Source: an uncultured archaeon (GTDB taxonomy: Archaea > Halobacteriota > Methanosarcinia > Methanosarcinales > Methanoperedenaceae). Taken from it: DNA of 44,624 nucleotides. Shown here piece by piece: positions 17,937-26,901 of this stretch (the first letter of the stretch is position 1; every line of letters begins with the position of its first letter). The position numbers and the translations under genes were made by a program. Below the pieces are notes generated by a model. That model searched no databases and was not told the DNA's origin. It was given only the letters and a program-made list of their open reading frames with translations. The stretch is from contig CABMIH010000033.1 in assembly GCA_902386205.1 (NCBI GenBank), positions 1 through 44,624 of the forward strand. The letters are read 5' to 3'.

Positions 17937-18287
17937 ATGTCTATAATATTCAGGAATATCCTTCTGGATTTAAAAAAAATTGACGGTGTGAAAATGATCG
18001 CCGTAGGAAGCAGGGATGGTTTTCTCATCGGCGAATCAAACAGCAGCGAGTCGGAGATATTAACACTGATGTCGGCAGCGATGTTGAGAGCGGCGGAAAA
18101 TGTTACCGACAAAATTGGAAAAGTAAGTCCCACGCGGATAATAGTGGATTTTGAGGGAGGGAAGATAATTACGACCCTGGCGGGGCATAAAGCACTTATT
18201 TCTGTGACGACATCAATGGATGCAAATATCGAGCCAATAATCCGCGAGATCGACCGGACTGCCGGTAAACTTAAGGATATACTTTAA
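17937..18287 (+). CDS. Roadblock/LC7 domain protein
   Basis: A 116-aa single-domain roadblock/LC7 (MglB-like) protein: an N-terminal helix, the GVKMIAVGSRDGFLIGES beta hairpin, MSAAMLRAAENV helix, RIIVDFEGGKIITTLAG strands and a C-terminal helix. Such proteins dimerise and regulate small GTPases or scaffold signalling complexes in archaea and bacteria. The ATG at 17937 is preferred over upstream in-frame starts because GGGGG lies just before it and the length then fits the family. A second roadblock gene is at 21586. Its partner GTPase is not evident. Confidence 0.83.
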   Translation: MSIIFRNILLDLKKIDGVKMIAVGSRDGFLIGESNSSESEILTLMSAAMLRAAENVTDKIGKVSPTRIIVDFEGGKIITTLAGHKALISVTTSMDANIEPIIREIDRTAGKLKDIL

Positions 18288-18302
18288 TAGGCTATTATTC
18301 CC

Positions 18303-19466
18303 TCAATTATTTCCAGCCTTTCTTCTCCATGTACCTGAAATTGACGAATGTGGCATTATCCATCCATTATATTTTAATTTAGTATTGGATTTGACCGGAG
18401 TATTCTGGACCCCTATCAACACTTCTTCTATTTTTGTTTCAAAATCATCGCCAAAATTCAAATCAAAAGTAACGCCTTTGGAATATGAAATGAATTCATA
18501 GGTCCAGAGGTCGTAATCCGAAACGATCCCTTTCACTTCAAAACACAGGTCTATGAATTCCTTTGGCGGGATTTTTACATTTAAATAGAAATTCAGTTTA
18601 AGAAGGCTGTTATCGTCGCTCTGTCGTACTATCTCATAGACACCATATAATTCTGTTTTTTCGGATTCTCTTCCATTTTTTTTAGGCCTGCAATTTTCAA
18701 TATCAAAATCCTTTCCCGGCAAAAAGACAGGGTTAAGGCACATACGTTCCTTGTTGCATGTGGAGCCGCGTACTTCAAATGATGTAGAAAATTCAAACTT
18801 GACATCCAGGTACTTACGGATATCATTCAGGATCTCATTCTCGTCCTCATCTGCTACGGTAGGTACAGGTGAATCGAAAAAGGCTACCAGTCCATCTCCA
18901 TTGATACGCTTGAAGCTTCCACCTTCGCGGGCCTCGTTCGTGGCCCTGAAATCATATATCCTGTTCAGGAGTATCTTATCCCTCTCACCTTCGACCTCTC
19001 CTTCTTTTTTGAATATGATCGAAACGTTTGATCTCCTGGGTTCATCTGTAAGCTCAAGCAACCCATGCTTTTCATACAAATTATATATTTCTTCATCTAT
19101 ATTTTCATATTTATTTAGATTTTTTATTCCCCTCAATATGAACCCCAGCAATTCATTTCTCTGGAAATGCTTGTCTATGATCTCATCGATAATTGACTTT
19201 GAAACGTCTTTTACCATCATCGCCAGGGGATGCTCTTCCAGGACAAAAACAACAAATCCCGAGAGGATAAACGCCTCTCCGATTTTACCGAACAGCTCTA
19301 TGATCACATTGGAAATATGCCAGATACCTGTATTCTGTTCAAGCGGTATCATTTCTTTGGCAAGCAATGAGAGAAGTAGCAGGATCACCCCGATAAGCCC
19401 GATCCTGACCGCAAGGCTTTTCCTTTTCTCATACAGGTCTTTAAAGATTGACCTTTTTGTTGGCAT
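18303..19466 (-). CDS. Two-TM membrane protein with large cytosolic domain, unknown
   Basis: A 387-aa protein of unknown family. Near the N-terminus are two hydrophobic helices (IGLIGVILLLLSLLAKE and IGEAFILSGFVVFVLEE); the remaining 300 residues are soluble and include CNKERMCLNP cysteines and a repeated KI/DL beta pattern. I take the ATG at 19466 rather than 19490: the minus-strand TATA (19491-19500) is centred 29 bases upstream of 19466 and would place the 19490 codon before the transcript. It is convergent with the roadblock gene and divergent from the GTPase gene. Confidence 0.6.
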   Translation of the reverse strand: MPTKRSIFKDLYEKRKSLAVRIGLIGVILLLLSLLAKEMIPLEQNTGIWHISNVIIELFGKIGEAFILSGFVVFVLEEHPLAMMVKDVSKSIIDEIIDKHFQRNELLGFILRGIKNLNKYENIDEEIYNLYEKHGLLELTDEPRRSNVSIIFKKEGEVEGERDKILLNRIYDFRATNEAREGGSFKRINGDGLVAFFDSPVPTVADEDENEILNDIRKYLDVKFEFSTSFEVRGSTCNKERMCLNPVFLPGKDFDIENCRPKKNGRESEKTELYGVYEIVRQSDDNSLLKLNFYLNVKIPPKEFIDLCFEVKGIVSDYDLWTYEFISYSKGVTFDLNFGDDFETKIEEVLIGVQNTPVKSNTKLKYNGWIMPHSSISGTWRRKAGNN

Positions 19467-19490
19467 AACATGGTTGTTGGGTGATACCAT

Positions 19491-19500
19491 ATATATTTTT
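19491..19500 (-). promoter_or_regulatory. TATA box of the two-TM protein gene
   Basis: Minus-strand AAAAATATAT centred about 29 bases before the ATG at 19466 gives a predicted leaderless transcript and decides the start. Confidence 0.55.
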
Positions 19501-19626
19501 TTGGTTCATTTATCGTCGATTCATTATACACCGCCACTGCTTTTATTAGTGATAATGGTTTTAATAAATGGGACGAAATGCAAATAAATAGATAAGGATT
19601 AAGTCCACAGGAAATGTAATAAGGGC

Positions 19627-20799
19627 ATGGCCATTTCAATAGCACTTGCAGGAAAACCGAACTCCGGGAAATCAACATTTTTCAAGGCAGCGACCCTGGC
19701 AAATGTTGAGATCGCAAATTATCCTTTTACGACGATCGACGCCAATCATGGTGTTGCTTATATCAGGACAACATGCCCCTGCAGGGAATTAAGACTGGAT
19801 TGCGGGAATTGCAGGGATGGCGTACGCTTTGTGCCAATAGAAATGATAGATGTGGCGGGGCTTGTGCCCGATGCCCACAAAGGGCGGGGACTGGGTAATG
19901 CCTTTCTTGATAACCTGAGGCAGGCAAAGGCGATAATCCATGTAATAGACGCATCAGGCGGCACTGATATTGAGGGAAATGTGGTTCCTGTCGGCTCCCA
20001 CGACCCTCTCCTTGACATAGAATTCCTTGAACGCGAAATAACCATGTGGATCTTCGGGATCCTGAAACGCAATTGGGAGAGACTGTCGCGCAAAGTCCAG
20101 GCAGAGGGATTAAAACTGGAAGAGACAATTGCATCTCAGCTTGAAGGTGCGGGTATCACGGAATCCCATGTCAAAACCGTGCTTGGGAAATTAAAACTCC
20201 CGCGCGACAAACCCCACATGTGGACTGATGGGGAGATTTTAGGACTTTCGGATATGCTAAGGTCTGATAGCAAACCACTCATCATAGCCGCAAATAAAAT
20301 AGATGTTGCCTCGCAAGAGAACATCGAGCGACTTTTGAAAGCCGGGGCTCTGCCTGTAAGTGCAGCAGCGGAAGTGGCTTTGCGCCTTGCGGACAAAAGC
20401 GGTGCGATAAAATATGTACCTGGTGATGAAGATTTCCACGAATCACCGGGCCTTTCACAAACCCAGAAAGAAGCTCTCATGAAAATACGTATCCTTGTCA
20501 AGAAATACAGGGGCACGGGAATCCAGAAGTGCATCAATGAAACAGTATTCACCCTGCTTGGTCTGATAGTTGTTTACCCTGTTGAGGATGAAAACAAGTT
20601 CACTGACAAGAAAGGGAACATCCTTCCTGACGCCTTCCTGCTGAAAAAAGGAAGCACCCCGAAGGATCTGGCTTTTCTTATCCACACAGATATAGGCAAA
20701 GGATTTCTCTATGCTGTGGATGCACGCACCAGGATGAGGCTGGGTGAGAAGTACGAGTTGAAGAATGGGGATATCGTGAAGATCGTGGCAGTCAAATAA
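19627..20799 (+). CDS. Obg/YchF-related GTPase with TGS domain
   Basis: A 390-aa TRAFAC-class GTPase of the OBG-HflX superfamily, YchF/Ygr210 branch. Walker A is AGKPNSGKST, switch/G3 is EMIDVAGLVPDAHKGRGLG, and the specificity motif is AANKID; the C-terminus (about 310-388) is a TGS domain ending in LKNGDIVKIVAVK. An extra CPCRELRLDCGNC cysteine segment between G1 and G3, possibly metal-binding, is characteristic of the archaeal Ygr210-like subgroup. These proteins bind ribosomes or translation factors, with roles not well defined. Monocistronic. Confidence 0.88.
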   Translation: MAISIALAGKPNSGKSTFFKAATLANVEIANYPFTTIDANHGVAYIRTTCPCRELRLDCGNCRDGVRFVPIEMIDVAGLVPDAHKGRGLGNAFLDNLRQAKAIIHVIDASGGTDIEGNVVPVGSHDPLLDIEFLEREITMWIFGILKRNWERLSRKVQAEGLKLEETIASQLEGAGITESHVKTVLGKLKLPRDKPHMWTDGEILGLSDMLRSDSKPLIIAANKIDVASQENIERLLKAGALPVSAAAEVALRLADKSGAIKYVPGDEDFHESPGLSQTQKEALMKIRILVKKYRGTGIQKCINETVFTLLGLIVVYPVEDENKFTDKKGNILPDAFLLKKGSTPKDLAFLIHTDIGKGFLYAVDARTRMRLGEKYELKNGDIVKIVAVK

Positions 20800-20848
20800 G
20801 AATAATATTAATTTATTTGGTATTATATATTAATTTGATTTAATAAGT

Positions 20849-20857
20849 ATTATATAC
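20849..20857 (+). promoter_or_regulatory. TATA box of the polytopic protein/roadblock operon
   Basis: ATTATATAC is centred about 28 bases before the ATG at 20880, implying a leaderless transcript. The short gap after the GTPase gene is otherwise AT-rich without other signals. Confidence 0.55.
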
Positions 20858-20879
20858 ATGGAAGACAATAATTCTAATT

Positions 20880-21602
20880 ATGATTGATTTATCTTCATAC
20901 GGTCTTGAAGAGAGTATAGGATTGCATGTCATCCTTTCGAATGTCATGTGGTGGATATCACTTGTTCTTGTGATCATAGCTTTCAGGAACAGGCGCATCT
21001 GGAATATCGGCGATACACCGTGGACTTTCCTGTTTCTTGCTTTCTTCTTTTTCGGGATACGTGAATTGGGACATCTTACTAAAGAGCCACTGATAGGATC
21101 GGTGAGGTATATTTTTGGCATATGGTCGTCAATATTCATGACTACCGCATTATTTTTTATATTCCTGATCCTATGCCATGGCAGGAAAATTACCGGAGTA
21201 ATCACATATATACCGTATGCTTTTGCGTTGATCTTCCCGGTCATCTGGTCATATCTATACATTTCTGATCCCGGAAATCTAAAAAGTACGATGGGGACCA
21301 TAGAGAATCTTATATGGGTAGCCGGGAGCCTGGTAACTATTTATACGACATATATGCTTGGAACACGCGCCACAGGTGATTTCGTAAAAGTGTTCATGTT
21401 TTTCCAGTTTTCGGCTTACCTGTCCCTGACATGGAAATTCCTCGGCCTGATAGAAACAGAGGGTTTTCCGGTACCCTATTCGATCCGTGAAATAATTGAG
21501 ACATTGTTCGGCCTGTTTGCAATTATTTCCATGTATGTCCTGACAAGGATGCTTCGAAAATTATCAAAACAATTATACGGAACATATGACGACAAAAGCT
21601 GA
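20880..21602 (+). CDS. Polytopic membrane protein, about seven helices
   Basis: A 240-aa integral membrane protein with roughly seven hydrophobic segments, for example SNVMWWISLVLVIIAF, FLFLAFFFFGI, IFMTTALFFIFLILC, YIPYAFALIFPVIWSYLYI and LFGLFAIISMYVLT. It resembles the N-terminal 7TM sensor module of some histidine kinases but carries no kinase or other output domain. Its last 17 bases overlap the start of the downstream roadblock gene, so the two are translationally coupled and probably form a receptor plus signalling adaptor pair. Ligand and output are unknown. Confidence 0.72.
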   Translation: MIDLSSYGLEESIGLHVILSNVMWWISLVLVIIAFRNRRIWNIGDTPWTFLFLAFFFFGIRELGHLTKEPLIGSVRYIFGIWSSIFMTTALFFIFLILCHGRKITGVITYIPYAFALIFPVIWSYLYISDPGNLKSTMGTIENLIWVAGSLVTIYTTYMLGTRATGDFVKVFMFFQFSAYLSLTWKFLGLIETEGFPVPYSIREIIETLFGLFAIISMYVLTRMLRKLSKQLYGTYDDKS

Positions 21603-21954
21603 ATTATATTTACTCACACTCCAGGAATTGGAGAAATCCGCCGGAAATATCATAAGCTCGGCAATAGTAACACGTGACGGGCTCATCATGTCCAGTACAT
21701 CTTCAAACAATATCCAGAAAGAGACTTTCGCCGCGTACGGTGCTGCCGCATTCAAAAGTGCGAGTAAGACCATGGAAGAACTCTCTGAAGAGAATATTAA
21801 TTTATTAATATTTGAATCAGAGAACTATAGAGTTGTAACCCTCCTGGCCGGAGAGGTTCTTCTGATCGCGCTGACAGGCAAGGATGTCCAGATGGGTATG
21901 ATGCTTCTGGAAATGAAGAATACAGCCCAAAAAGTAAAGGGATTCCTCGCTTAA
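21586..21954 (+). CDS. Roadblock/LC7 domain protein, coupled to the polytopic protein
   Basis: A 122-aa roadblock protein: IISSAIVTRDGLIMSST hairpin, a long helix (AYGAAAFKSASKTMEEL), NLLIFESENYRVVTLLAGEVLLIALTGK-type strands and a final helix. It shares the DGLxI and LAG signatures with the roadblock protein at 17937. It starts inside the last codons of the membrane protein gene (17-base overlap in another frame), strong evidence of a functional pair. Confidence 0.85.
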   Translation: MTTKAELYLLTLQELEKSAGNIISSAIVTRDGLIMSSTSSNNIQKETFAAYGAAAFKSASKTMEELSEENINLLIFESENYRVVTLLAGEVLLIALTGKDVQMGMMLLEMKNTAQKVKGFLA

Positions 21955-21973
21955 TTTGCGGGGATAAAAGCTG

Positions 21974-22004
21974 GCCTTTCCACTGTGTGGGTGAAACGAA
22001 AGGC
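21974..22004 (+). other. Inverted repeat in the serA leader
   Basis: GCCTTTC (21974-21980) and GAAAGGC (21998-22004) pair perfectly over 7 bp around a 17-base loop that contains its own CAC/GTG pairing. It lies between the roadblock gene and serA, and could be a terminator of the former or a structured leader of the latter. No known riboswitch consensus was recognised. Confidence 0.4.
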
Positions 22005-22039
22005 TGAAATGCTAGTAATCCTATTAGACGGACTTGTCT

Positions 22040-22045
22040 GGTGAT
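22040..22045 (+). promoter_or_regulatory. Shine-Dalgarno of serA
   Basis: GGTGAT followed by four bases and a GTG at 22050. It selects 22050 over the overlapping GTG at 22041, which lies inside the motif itself. Confidence 0.65.
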
Positions 22046-22049
22046 AAAC

Positions 22050-23621
22050 GTGAAAGTACTTGTAAGTGACCCGATATCTGACAAAGGGATTGAGATACTG
22101 AAAAATGAATTTGACGTGGACATAGCAACGGGTCTTGAACCATCTGAACTCATAAAAAGGATTGGTAATTACGAGGCGCTTATCGTCCGCAGCGAGACAC
22201 AGGTAACAAAAGATGTCATCAATGCAGGCAAGAAACTTAAGATAATAGGCCGCGCCGGGGTAGGTGTTGACAATATTGATGTAAATGCCGCGACAGATAA
22301 GGGTATTATAGTTGTAAATGCGCCCGAAGGCAATACAATTTCGGCAGCCGAACACACAATTGCGATGATGATGGCAATGTCAAGGAATATCCCGCAGGCA
22401 AATGCCTCACTTAAGAACAAGAAATGGGACAGGAAGAAATTCATGGGTGTCGAGGTCAGGGATAAGATTATCGGGATTATCGGCCTCGGCAGGATTGGAG
22501 CGGAGGTCGCAAAACGCGCGCAGGGAATGGAAATGAAAGTGCTTGCCTATGACCCCTTTATCTCACCTGAGAGGGCAGGCGACCTGGGCGTGGAACTGAC
22601 CACCGTTATAGATATAGTTAAACGGGCCGATTATATAACAGTACACACGCCGCTCACCAAAGAGACTAAAGACCTTATAAGTACAAAGGAATTCGCTATT
22701 ATGAAGAAAGGTGCGCGTGTCATAAACTGCGCAAGGGGAGGTATCATCAACGAGGAAGCGCTTGCAAATGCAGTCAGGGAAGGCACAGTAAGTGCCGCTG
22801 CAGTAGATGTTTTCGTTAAAGAGCCGCCTTTTGACAGCCCTCTCCTTGAGCTTGACCGCGTTATCTTAACACCTCACCTTGGGGCATCGACCGAAGAAGC
22901 TCAGGTCAATGTCGCCGTTACGGTTGCCGAGCAGGTAGTGAACGCCCTGAAGGGTTTTCCCGTGAAGAATGCCATTAACATGCCTTATATAAAAGCTGAG
23001 GCCATGCAGATCCTTGAGCCTTATTTCCCTCTTGCTGAAAAAATGGGCAAGCTCTGTATGCAGCTTATAGGAAGCAATTATGAAAAGGTCGAGATCTCAT
23101 ATTGCGGAGAGATCTCAGAACAGAACGTGGCGCCCTTAACCCTTGCAGTGTTAAAAGGGCTTCTTGAGCCGGTACTCGGGGCGGGTGTGAATTACGTAAA
23201 TGCGCCGGGGATTGCAAAAGAGCGCAAGATAAAGGTAGTCGAGAGCAAATCAAAGACGATCGAGGGTTATTCAAGCCAGGTTGCCGTAAAATTAAGCAAG
23301 AAAGGCGAGGAAAAGCTTGTCAGTGGCACTATCGTAGGAAAAGAACCACGGATTGTACAAATTGACGATTATCGGATCGATGTCCTGCCTTCAAGGTACA
23401 TGATCGTTGCAAAACATGAGGACCATCCCAATATTATTGGCCCCTGCTGTGTGATACTTGGAAGGAACAACATCAATATTGCAGGGATGCAGGTCGGCAG
23501 GCTTAACATCGGCAGTGAAGCCATCATGGTGCTTAATATCGATAGCGACGTGGGTGATGAGGTACTGGATGAGATAAAATCTGTTGCCGGCATAATCGAT
23601 GCAAAACGCGTGGTGCTATGA
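22050..23621 (+). CDS. serA: D-3-phosphoglycerate dehydrogenase, long form
   Basis: Oxidises 3-phosphoglycerate to 3-phosphohydroxypyruvate, first step of serine synthesis. The 523-aa protein has the D-2-hydroxyacid dehydrogenase substrate domain (MKVLVSDPISDKG, GRAGVGVDNIDV), the Rossmann motif IGLGRIGAEVAKR, the catalytic INCARGGIINE and LTPHLGASTEEAQ segments, an intervening ASB domain (about 315-445) and a C-terminal ACT domain (NIIGPCCVILGRNNINIAG), which usually binds serine for feedback control. A GTG start is chosen from the Shine-Dalgarno. Coupled to the next gene by ATGA. Confidence 0.95.
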   Translation: MKVLVSDPISDKGIEILKNEFDVDIATGLEPSELIKRIGNYEALIVRSETQVTKDVINAGKKLKIIGRAGVGVDNIDVNAATDKGIIVVNAPEGNTISAAEHTIAMMMAMSRNIPQANASLKNKKWDRKKFMGVEVRDKIIGIIGLGRIGAEVAKRAQGMEMKVLAYDPFISPERAGDLGVELTTVIDIVKRADYITVHTPLTKETKDLISTKEFAIMKKGARVINCARGGIINEEALANAVREGTVSAAAVDVFVKEPPFDSPLLELDRVILTPHLGASTEEAQVNVAVTVAEQVVNALKGFPVKNAINMPYIKAEAMQILEPYFPLAEKMGKLCMQLIGSNYEKVEISYCGEISEQNVAPLTLAVLKGLLEPVLGAGVNYVNAPGIAKERKIKVVESKSKTIEGYSSQVAVKLSKKGEEKLVSGTIVGKEPRIVQIDDYRIDVLPSRYMIVAKHEDHPNIIGPCCVILGRNNINIAGMQVGRLNIGSEAIMVLNIDSDVGDEVLDEIKSVAGIIDAKRVVL

Positions 23622-23803
23622 AGAAAACGCAACTTGAGATAACCATGACTGTTGTCTCACTGGTGATTTTTATTATTTCAATCGTTGCATCAAAACTTAT
23701 AATACCCACATCCCCGGGATACGGTTATGCTGTTGCCCTTCTTGTATATGTGATTTTAATGGGTGTAGCGGGATTAAAGCTTGCAGAGATCCCGGATAAA
23801 TAA
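23618..23803 (+). CDS. Small two-TM protein coupled to serA
   Basis: A 61-aa protein made of two hydrophobic helices (ITMTVVSLVIFIISIVASKL and YGYAVALLVYVILMGVAG) with a short charged tail ending KLAEIPDK. The ATG overlaps the serA stop (ATGA), so it is very probably translated. No family recognised, and why it is tied to serine synthesis is unclear. Confidence 0.7.
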   Translation: MKKTQLEITMTVVSLVIFIISIVASKLIIPTSPGYGYAVALLVYVILMGVAGLKLAEIPDK

Positions 23804-23832
23804 AGCCGGAATTGAAGTATAGTCCTTGAAAA

Positions 23833-25086
23833 TCATATACCTCTTAAGAGAAATTTAAAAGCTGGGATTACATTGATAGTGTATCGCTCAACCTTCAGCC
23901 GATCTTCTTTTTCGTGAGATATTATATACCCTTCATCGGTTTTGAACTTTTTCATAAATGCAATTAGACCGCTGGTATCGATTTTTCCATATTTTATTTC
24001 TATTGGAATCGTCGTTTTGTCTGCAATAATAACATCTACCTCATTCTTATACGGGTCTCTCCAGAAGAATACTGCATTTAACCGCGTTACAATCAGCCAT
24101 TCGAAAACTTTTGACCTTGATATATTGTCTTCTTTAAAAATGATATCTGAAAGTATCATTGGGTAATATTTTTTTAATTTTCTTTCTGTTTTCCTCCTGC
24201 TGTTGGAAAAATTATATAATTTCCTGATGAGAAAGGACTCTTCCAGATATACCAGATAATTGGAAAGCGTTTGCCTTGATATTTTTAATTCTTTTGCCAG
24301 GTCTGATATCTCAATAAGCTGCCCTGGCTCTTCCATAATTATCCCAAGCAGCGATTCAAGGACGGCTATGTCTCTTATTTTAAACAATTGCGGCAGGTCT
24401 TTATAAATTACTTTTTCTACAATGCTTTCTTTTACATATTTTTTTATGACCTGTCGGTCTCTAATGCCAACGAGCTCTGGAAAACCCTGGCAGAGCATGT
24501 ATTCCTCAAAGAGTCTTGCCAGTTCTTTTTCATAAAGTCCGGTTGGTTCAAATTCCATGTCTTTAAAAGTAAGGAATTCTTTAAATGAAAGTGTTTCAAC
24601 CTTGAATTCAAATATCCTTCCAGATAACGTTTCTTTTGATTTCTTTTTCAGGAACATCGATTCCGAGCCTGAAATAATTATTTTAATATTCTTTCCATGA
24701 ATATCGTAGACCCTTTTTACCTGGTCTTCCCAGTTTGCAAGCTTTTGTATCTCGTCAAGCAATAACAAATAATTACCCTGCCTGAAGTTTTTTTCCATCA
24801 GCGTTTCATATTCTTTCATTATTTCCCGGATTTCGGCATCCCTGAATTCATCAAAAGAAAAATAAACCACATTCCTGGCATCGAATCCACCTTTGATGGA
24901 ATCAAAAGCGATCTTTAGCATCAATGTCGTTTTCCCGACCCTTCGCAGGCCTGTCAAAGCGATTATTTGAGGAAGGGGGAGGTACTTTGATATCTGAGCA
25001 TGGATCTCTCGCTCATGATATTCAATTTTGAATTCTTCTTTCCACCACGGGTTGGATTCCAAAAGTACGTCTTTAATTTTTGGCAT
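23833..25086 (-). CDS. AAA ATPase, DUF4143-type
   Basis: A 417-aa protein: P-loop TGLRRVGKTTLM (about 46-57), Walker B YLLLLDEIQKL, sensor IIISGSESMFLKKK, a winged-helix region (ISDLAKELKISRQTLSNYLVYLEESFLIRKL), then a C-terminal DUF4143-like domain with a PD-(D/E)XK-like pattern (WRDPYKNEVDVIIADKTTIPIEIKYG). This architecture is common, usually multicopy, in archaea; roles are not defined. It is AT-richer than its neighbours and stands alone with its own upstream region, consistent with horizontal spread, though no mobile-element ends were seen. Confidence 0.85.
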   Translation of the reverse strand: MPKIKDVLLESNPWWKEEFKIEYHEREIHAQISKYLPLPQIIALTGLRRVGKTTLMLKIAFDSIKGGFDARNVVYFSFDEFRDAEIREIMKEYETLMEKNFRQGNYLLLLDEIQKLANWEDQVKRVYDIHGKNIKIIISGSESMFLKKKSKETLSGRIFEFKVETLSFKEFLTFKDMEFEPTGLYEKELARLFEEYMLCQGFPELVGIRDRQVIKKYVKESIVEKVIYKDLPQLFKIRDIAVLESLLGIIMEEPGQLIEISDLAKELKISRQTLSNYLVYLEESFLIRKLYNFSNSRRKTERKLKKYYPMILSDIIFKEDNISRSKVFEWLIVTRLNAVFFWRDPYKNEVDVIIADKTTIPIEIKYGKIDTSGLIAFMKKFKTDEGYIISHEKEDRLKVERYTINVIPAFKFLLRGI

Positions 25087-25238
25087 GTATAGTTAACCTA
25101 TTTTCTATTCTAAGTTAAGTGTAGACGTCATATTATTTAAATTATTGGTTCAAATTATGGATGGAGATTTTATCATTTATGAAGATGAAATAGAAAAAAT
25201 TAGATGATAACACTATAAATGTTATTGAAAAGAAAAAA

Positions 25239-25248
25239 TTTTATAATT
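25239..25248 (+). promoter_or_regulatory. TATA box of guaAA
   Basis: TTTTATAATT is centred about 27 bases before the ATG at 25270, giving a leaderless mRNA. The 183-base gap between the ATPase gene and guaAA is otherwise AT-rich with only a very short ORF, which I do not call. Confidence 0.55.
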
Positions 25249-25269
25249 TAAACATCAATTACACATAAA

Positions 25270-25833
25270 ATGGTAAAAATCATCGTAATCAACAACTACG
25301 GCCAGACCTGCCACCTTATCCACCGCGCCATTCGCGACCTTGACCATGAAGCAGAACTCATGAAAAATACATCTTCCCTGGAAGATATATTATCCATGGA
25401 ACCCGATGGCCTCATACTGAGCGGCGGCCCAACCCTTGAACGCGCAGGTAATTGCAGCGTTTATGTGAAAGAGCTCAACCTGCCCATCCTGGGTATCTGC
25501 CTCGGCCACCAGGTAATGGCGAAAACTTACGGCGGCAAGGTGAGAACCGGCGCTGCTGGCGGCTATGCTGCCGTCGAAATAGAGATCCTGGAAGAAGATG
25601 ATATCCTGAAAGGGTTTGGCCCGAAAACAAACGTATGGGCTTCCCATGCAGACGAGGTAAGCATTCTACCCCCCGATTTCATAAGACTTGCTCGCTCCAG
25701 GATATGCGAGATCGAAGCCATGAAACATAAGACAAAGCCCCTTTATGGTGTCCAGTGGCATCCTGAAGTCTCGCATACTGAGCGAGGGAATGACCTGCTC
25801 AGGAACTTTTTTGAGGTCTGTCGGAACTATTGA
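25270..25833 (+). CDS. guaAA: GMP synthase glutaminase subunit A
   Basis: The class I glutamine amidotransferase subunit that supplies ammonia to the separate ATP-pyrophosphatase subunit B for XMP to GMP conversion. The 187-aa protein shows the catalytic triad: nucleophile C77 in GICLGHQ, H164 and E166 in [11 protein letters not shown]; oxyanion SGGP is at 51-54. The stand-alone subunit is the archaeal arrangement; in bacteria the two are fused. The subunit B gene is not in this window. Its last 35 bases overlap the end of the convergent MFS gene. Confidence 0.95.
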   Translation: MVKIIVINNYGQTCHLIHRAIRDLDHEAELMKNTSSLEDILSMEPDGLILSGGPTLERAGNCSVYVKELNLPILGICLGHQVMAKTYGGKVRTGAAGGYAAVEIEILEEDDILKGFGPKTNVWASHADEVSILPPDFIRLARSRICEIEAMKHKTKPLYGVQWHPEVSHTERGNDLLRNFFEVCRNY

Positions 25834-26878
25834 AACGTATGACTGCATAACCCAGGACAGAAAAAAAGGCCCCGGCAGCCATCACAGCCCTAAAATTGAA
25901 ATATTCAAGAATTATCCCTCCTATCAGGGATCCGATTATTGTCGCAAAAGCGATGGACGAATTAAGCAATCCGGCAGCTGTGCCTTTTTCTTCATTTGTT
26001 TCAATAAGCAGGCGCGTAGAGCCAACGTACAGGCAGGAATAGGAAAAAGCGATCAGTATCATACCAACAGCGGCCTGGTAATATATGGTCAACGGAATAA
26101 GCGCTATGAACGCTGCCGCTGAAAATAAATCCCCGACATGGATCAATAATGCATTATTGAATCTGTCAAGCCTTCTCATAATGAAAAATTGCAGGGTCGG
26201 ATTCAACATATATATTAATCCCACCCACAATTCATTCGCCCCGAGACTTACAAGATAAAGAGGGAAAATCACCCATACGTTATTGGCCCCTATCTGGCGA
26301 AGGAAAAACCCGAAATATATATTCCAGTTCTTTTTCAGTACATCCAGAGACTTGTAATCTTTCTTTTTTGTGCTGACCTGTGCCGGTGGCAATGTTAAAG
26401 TTATTAAAAAAGCAGCTGCAAAAAATAATGATGAAATGGCAAAAATTTGCTGATAGACTGCAATGATCCCTGCCAACAGGTTCCCGACAGCCCAGCCCAG
26501 GGGCATGAATGAACTGAACTTCCCAATACTTCGTTTTAAATTGTAAACATAAAGCAGGAGCACCGCAGGATAAATTCCAACACTGAATCCTGCCAGGAAG
26601 CGTATTATCCCGAGACTCAGGGGGTCGTATGCAAACATCTGGAGAAAAAAAGTTGCGGCGGCGCTCAGGAAACCAGCATATAGAAGCGTCTTGGGACGTA
26701 CTGAATCTGCTGCCCTGCTGAATATATAGGTTGAAATAAAAAGCGCTGCCCCGTAGGTAGCCCCGATTATTCCAATCTGCGTCCCTGATGCCCCGAGATC
26801 ATTTGCAAGCACGGGGATAAAAAGGTTGGACATCATTATAGCAGAGTTAATAAAAAGCTGGATTGCATTTAATTTCAT
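25799..26878 (-). CDS. Major facilitator superfamily transporter
   Basis: A 359-aa polytopic protein with about ten to twelve hydrophobic segments. Two MFS features are visible: the loop-2/3 motif A region ([19 protein letters not shown]) and the glycine-rich helix-5 region ([17 protein letters not shown]); a second half follows a basic cytosolic loop ([17 protein letters not shown]). Compact compared with the usual 400 aa. The substrate is unknown. It shares a 59-base divergent promoter with rfcL and overlaps guaAA tail-to-tail. Confidence 0.82.
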   Translation of the reverse strand: MKLNAIQLFINSAIMMSNLFIPVLANDLGASGTQIGIIGATYGAALFISTYIFSRAADSVRPKTLLYAGFLSAAATFFLQMFAYDPLSLGIIRFLAGFSVGIYPAVLLLYVYNLKRSIGKFSSFMPLGWAVGNLLAGIIAVYQQIFAISSLFFAAAFLITLTLPPAQVSTKKKDYKSLDVLKKNWNIYFGFFLRQIGANNVWVIFPLYLVSLGANELWVGLIYMLNPTLQFFIMRRLDRFNNALLIHVGDLFSAAAFIALIPLTIYYQAAVGMILIAFSYSCLYVGSTRLLIETNEEKGTAAGLLNSSIAFATIIGSLIGGIILEYFNFRAVMAAGAFFSVLGYAVIRFNSSDRPQKSS

Positions 26879-26901
26879 CTGGCCTTTAAATGAAAAGATA
26901 T

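Noticed and set aside
18751-19587. A 278-codon plus-strand open frame
   Set aside because: It is antisense to the two-TM membrane protein gene; its product is Ser/Ile/Phe-rich with no motif, while the minus-strand frame has membrane helices and a matching TATA box.
21955-22049. Riboswitch before serA
   Set aside because: A 7-bp inverted repeat is present, but no conserved core of a known riboswitch class could be recognised; kept only as a structured element.
23833-25086. Mobile or defence element around the DUF4143-type ATPase
   Set aside because: No terminal repeats, target duplications, integrase or companion defence genes are visible; the gene stands alone.
25157-25207. A 16-codon ORF before guaAA
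   Set aside because: Too short and in AT-rich DNA, with no ribosome-binding site or overlap to support translation.
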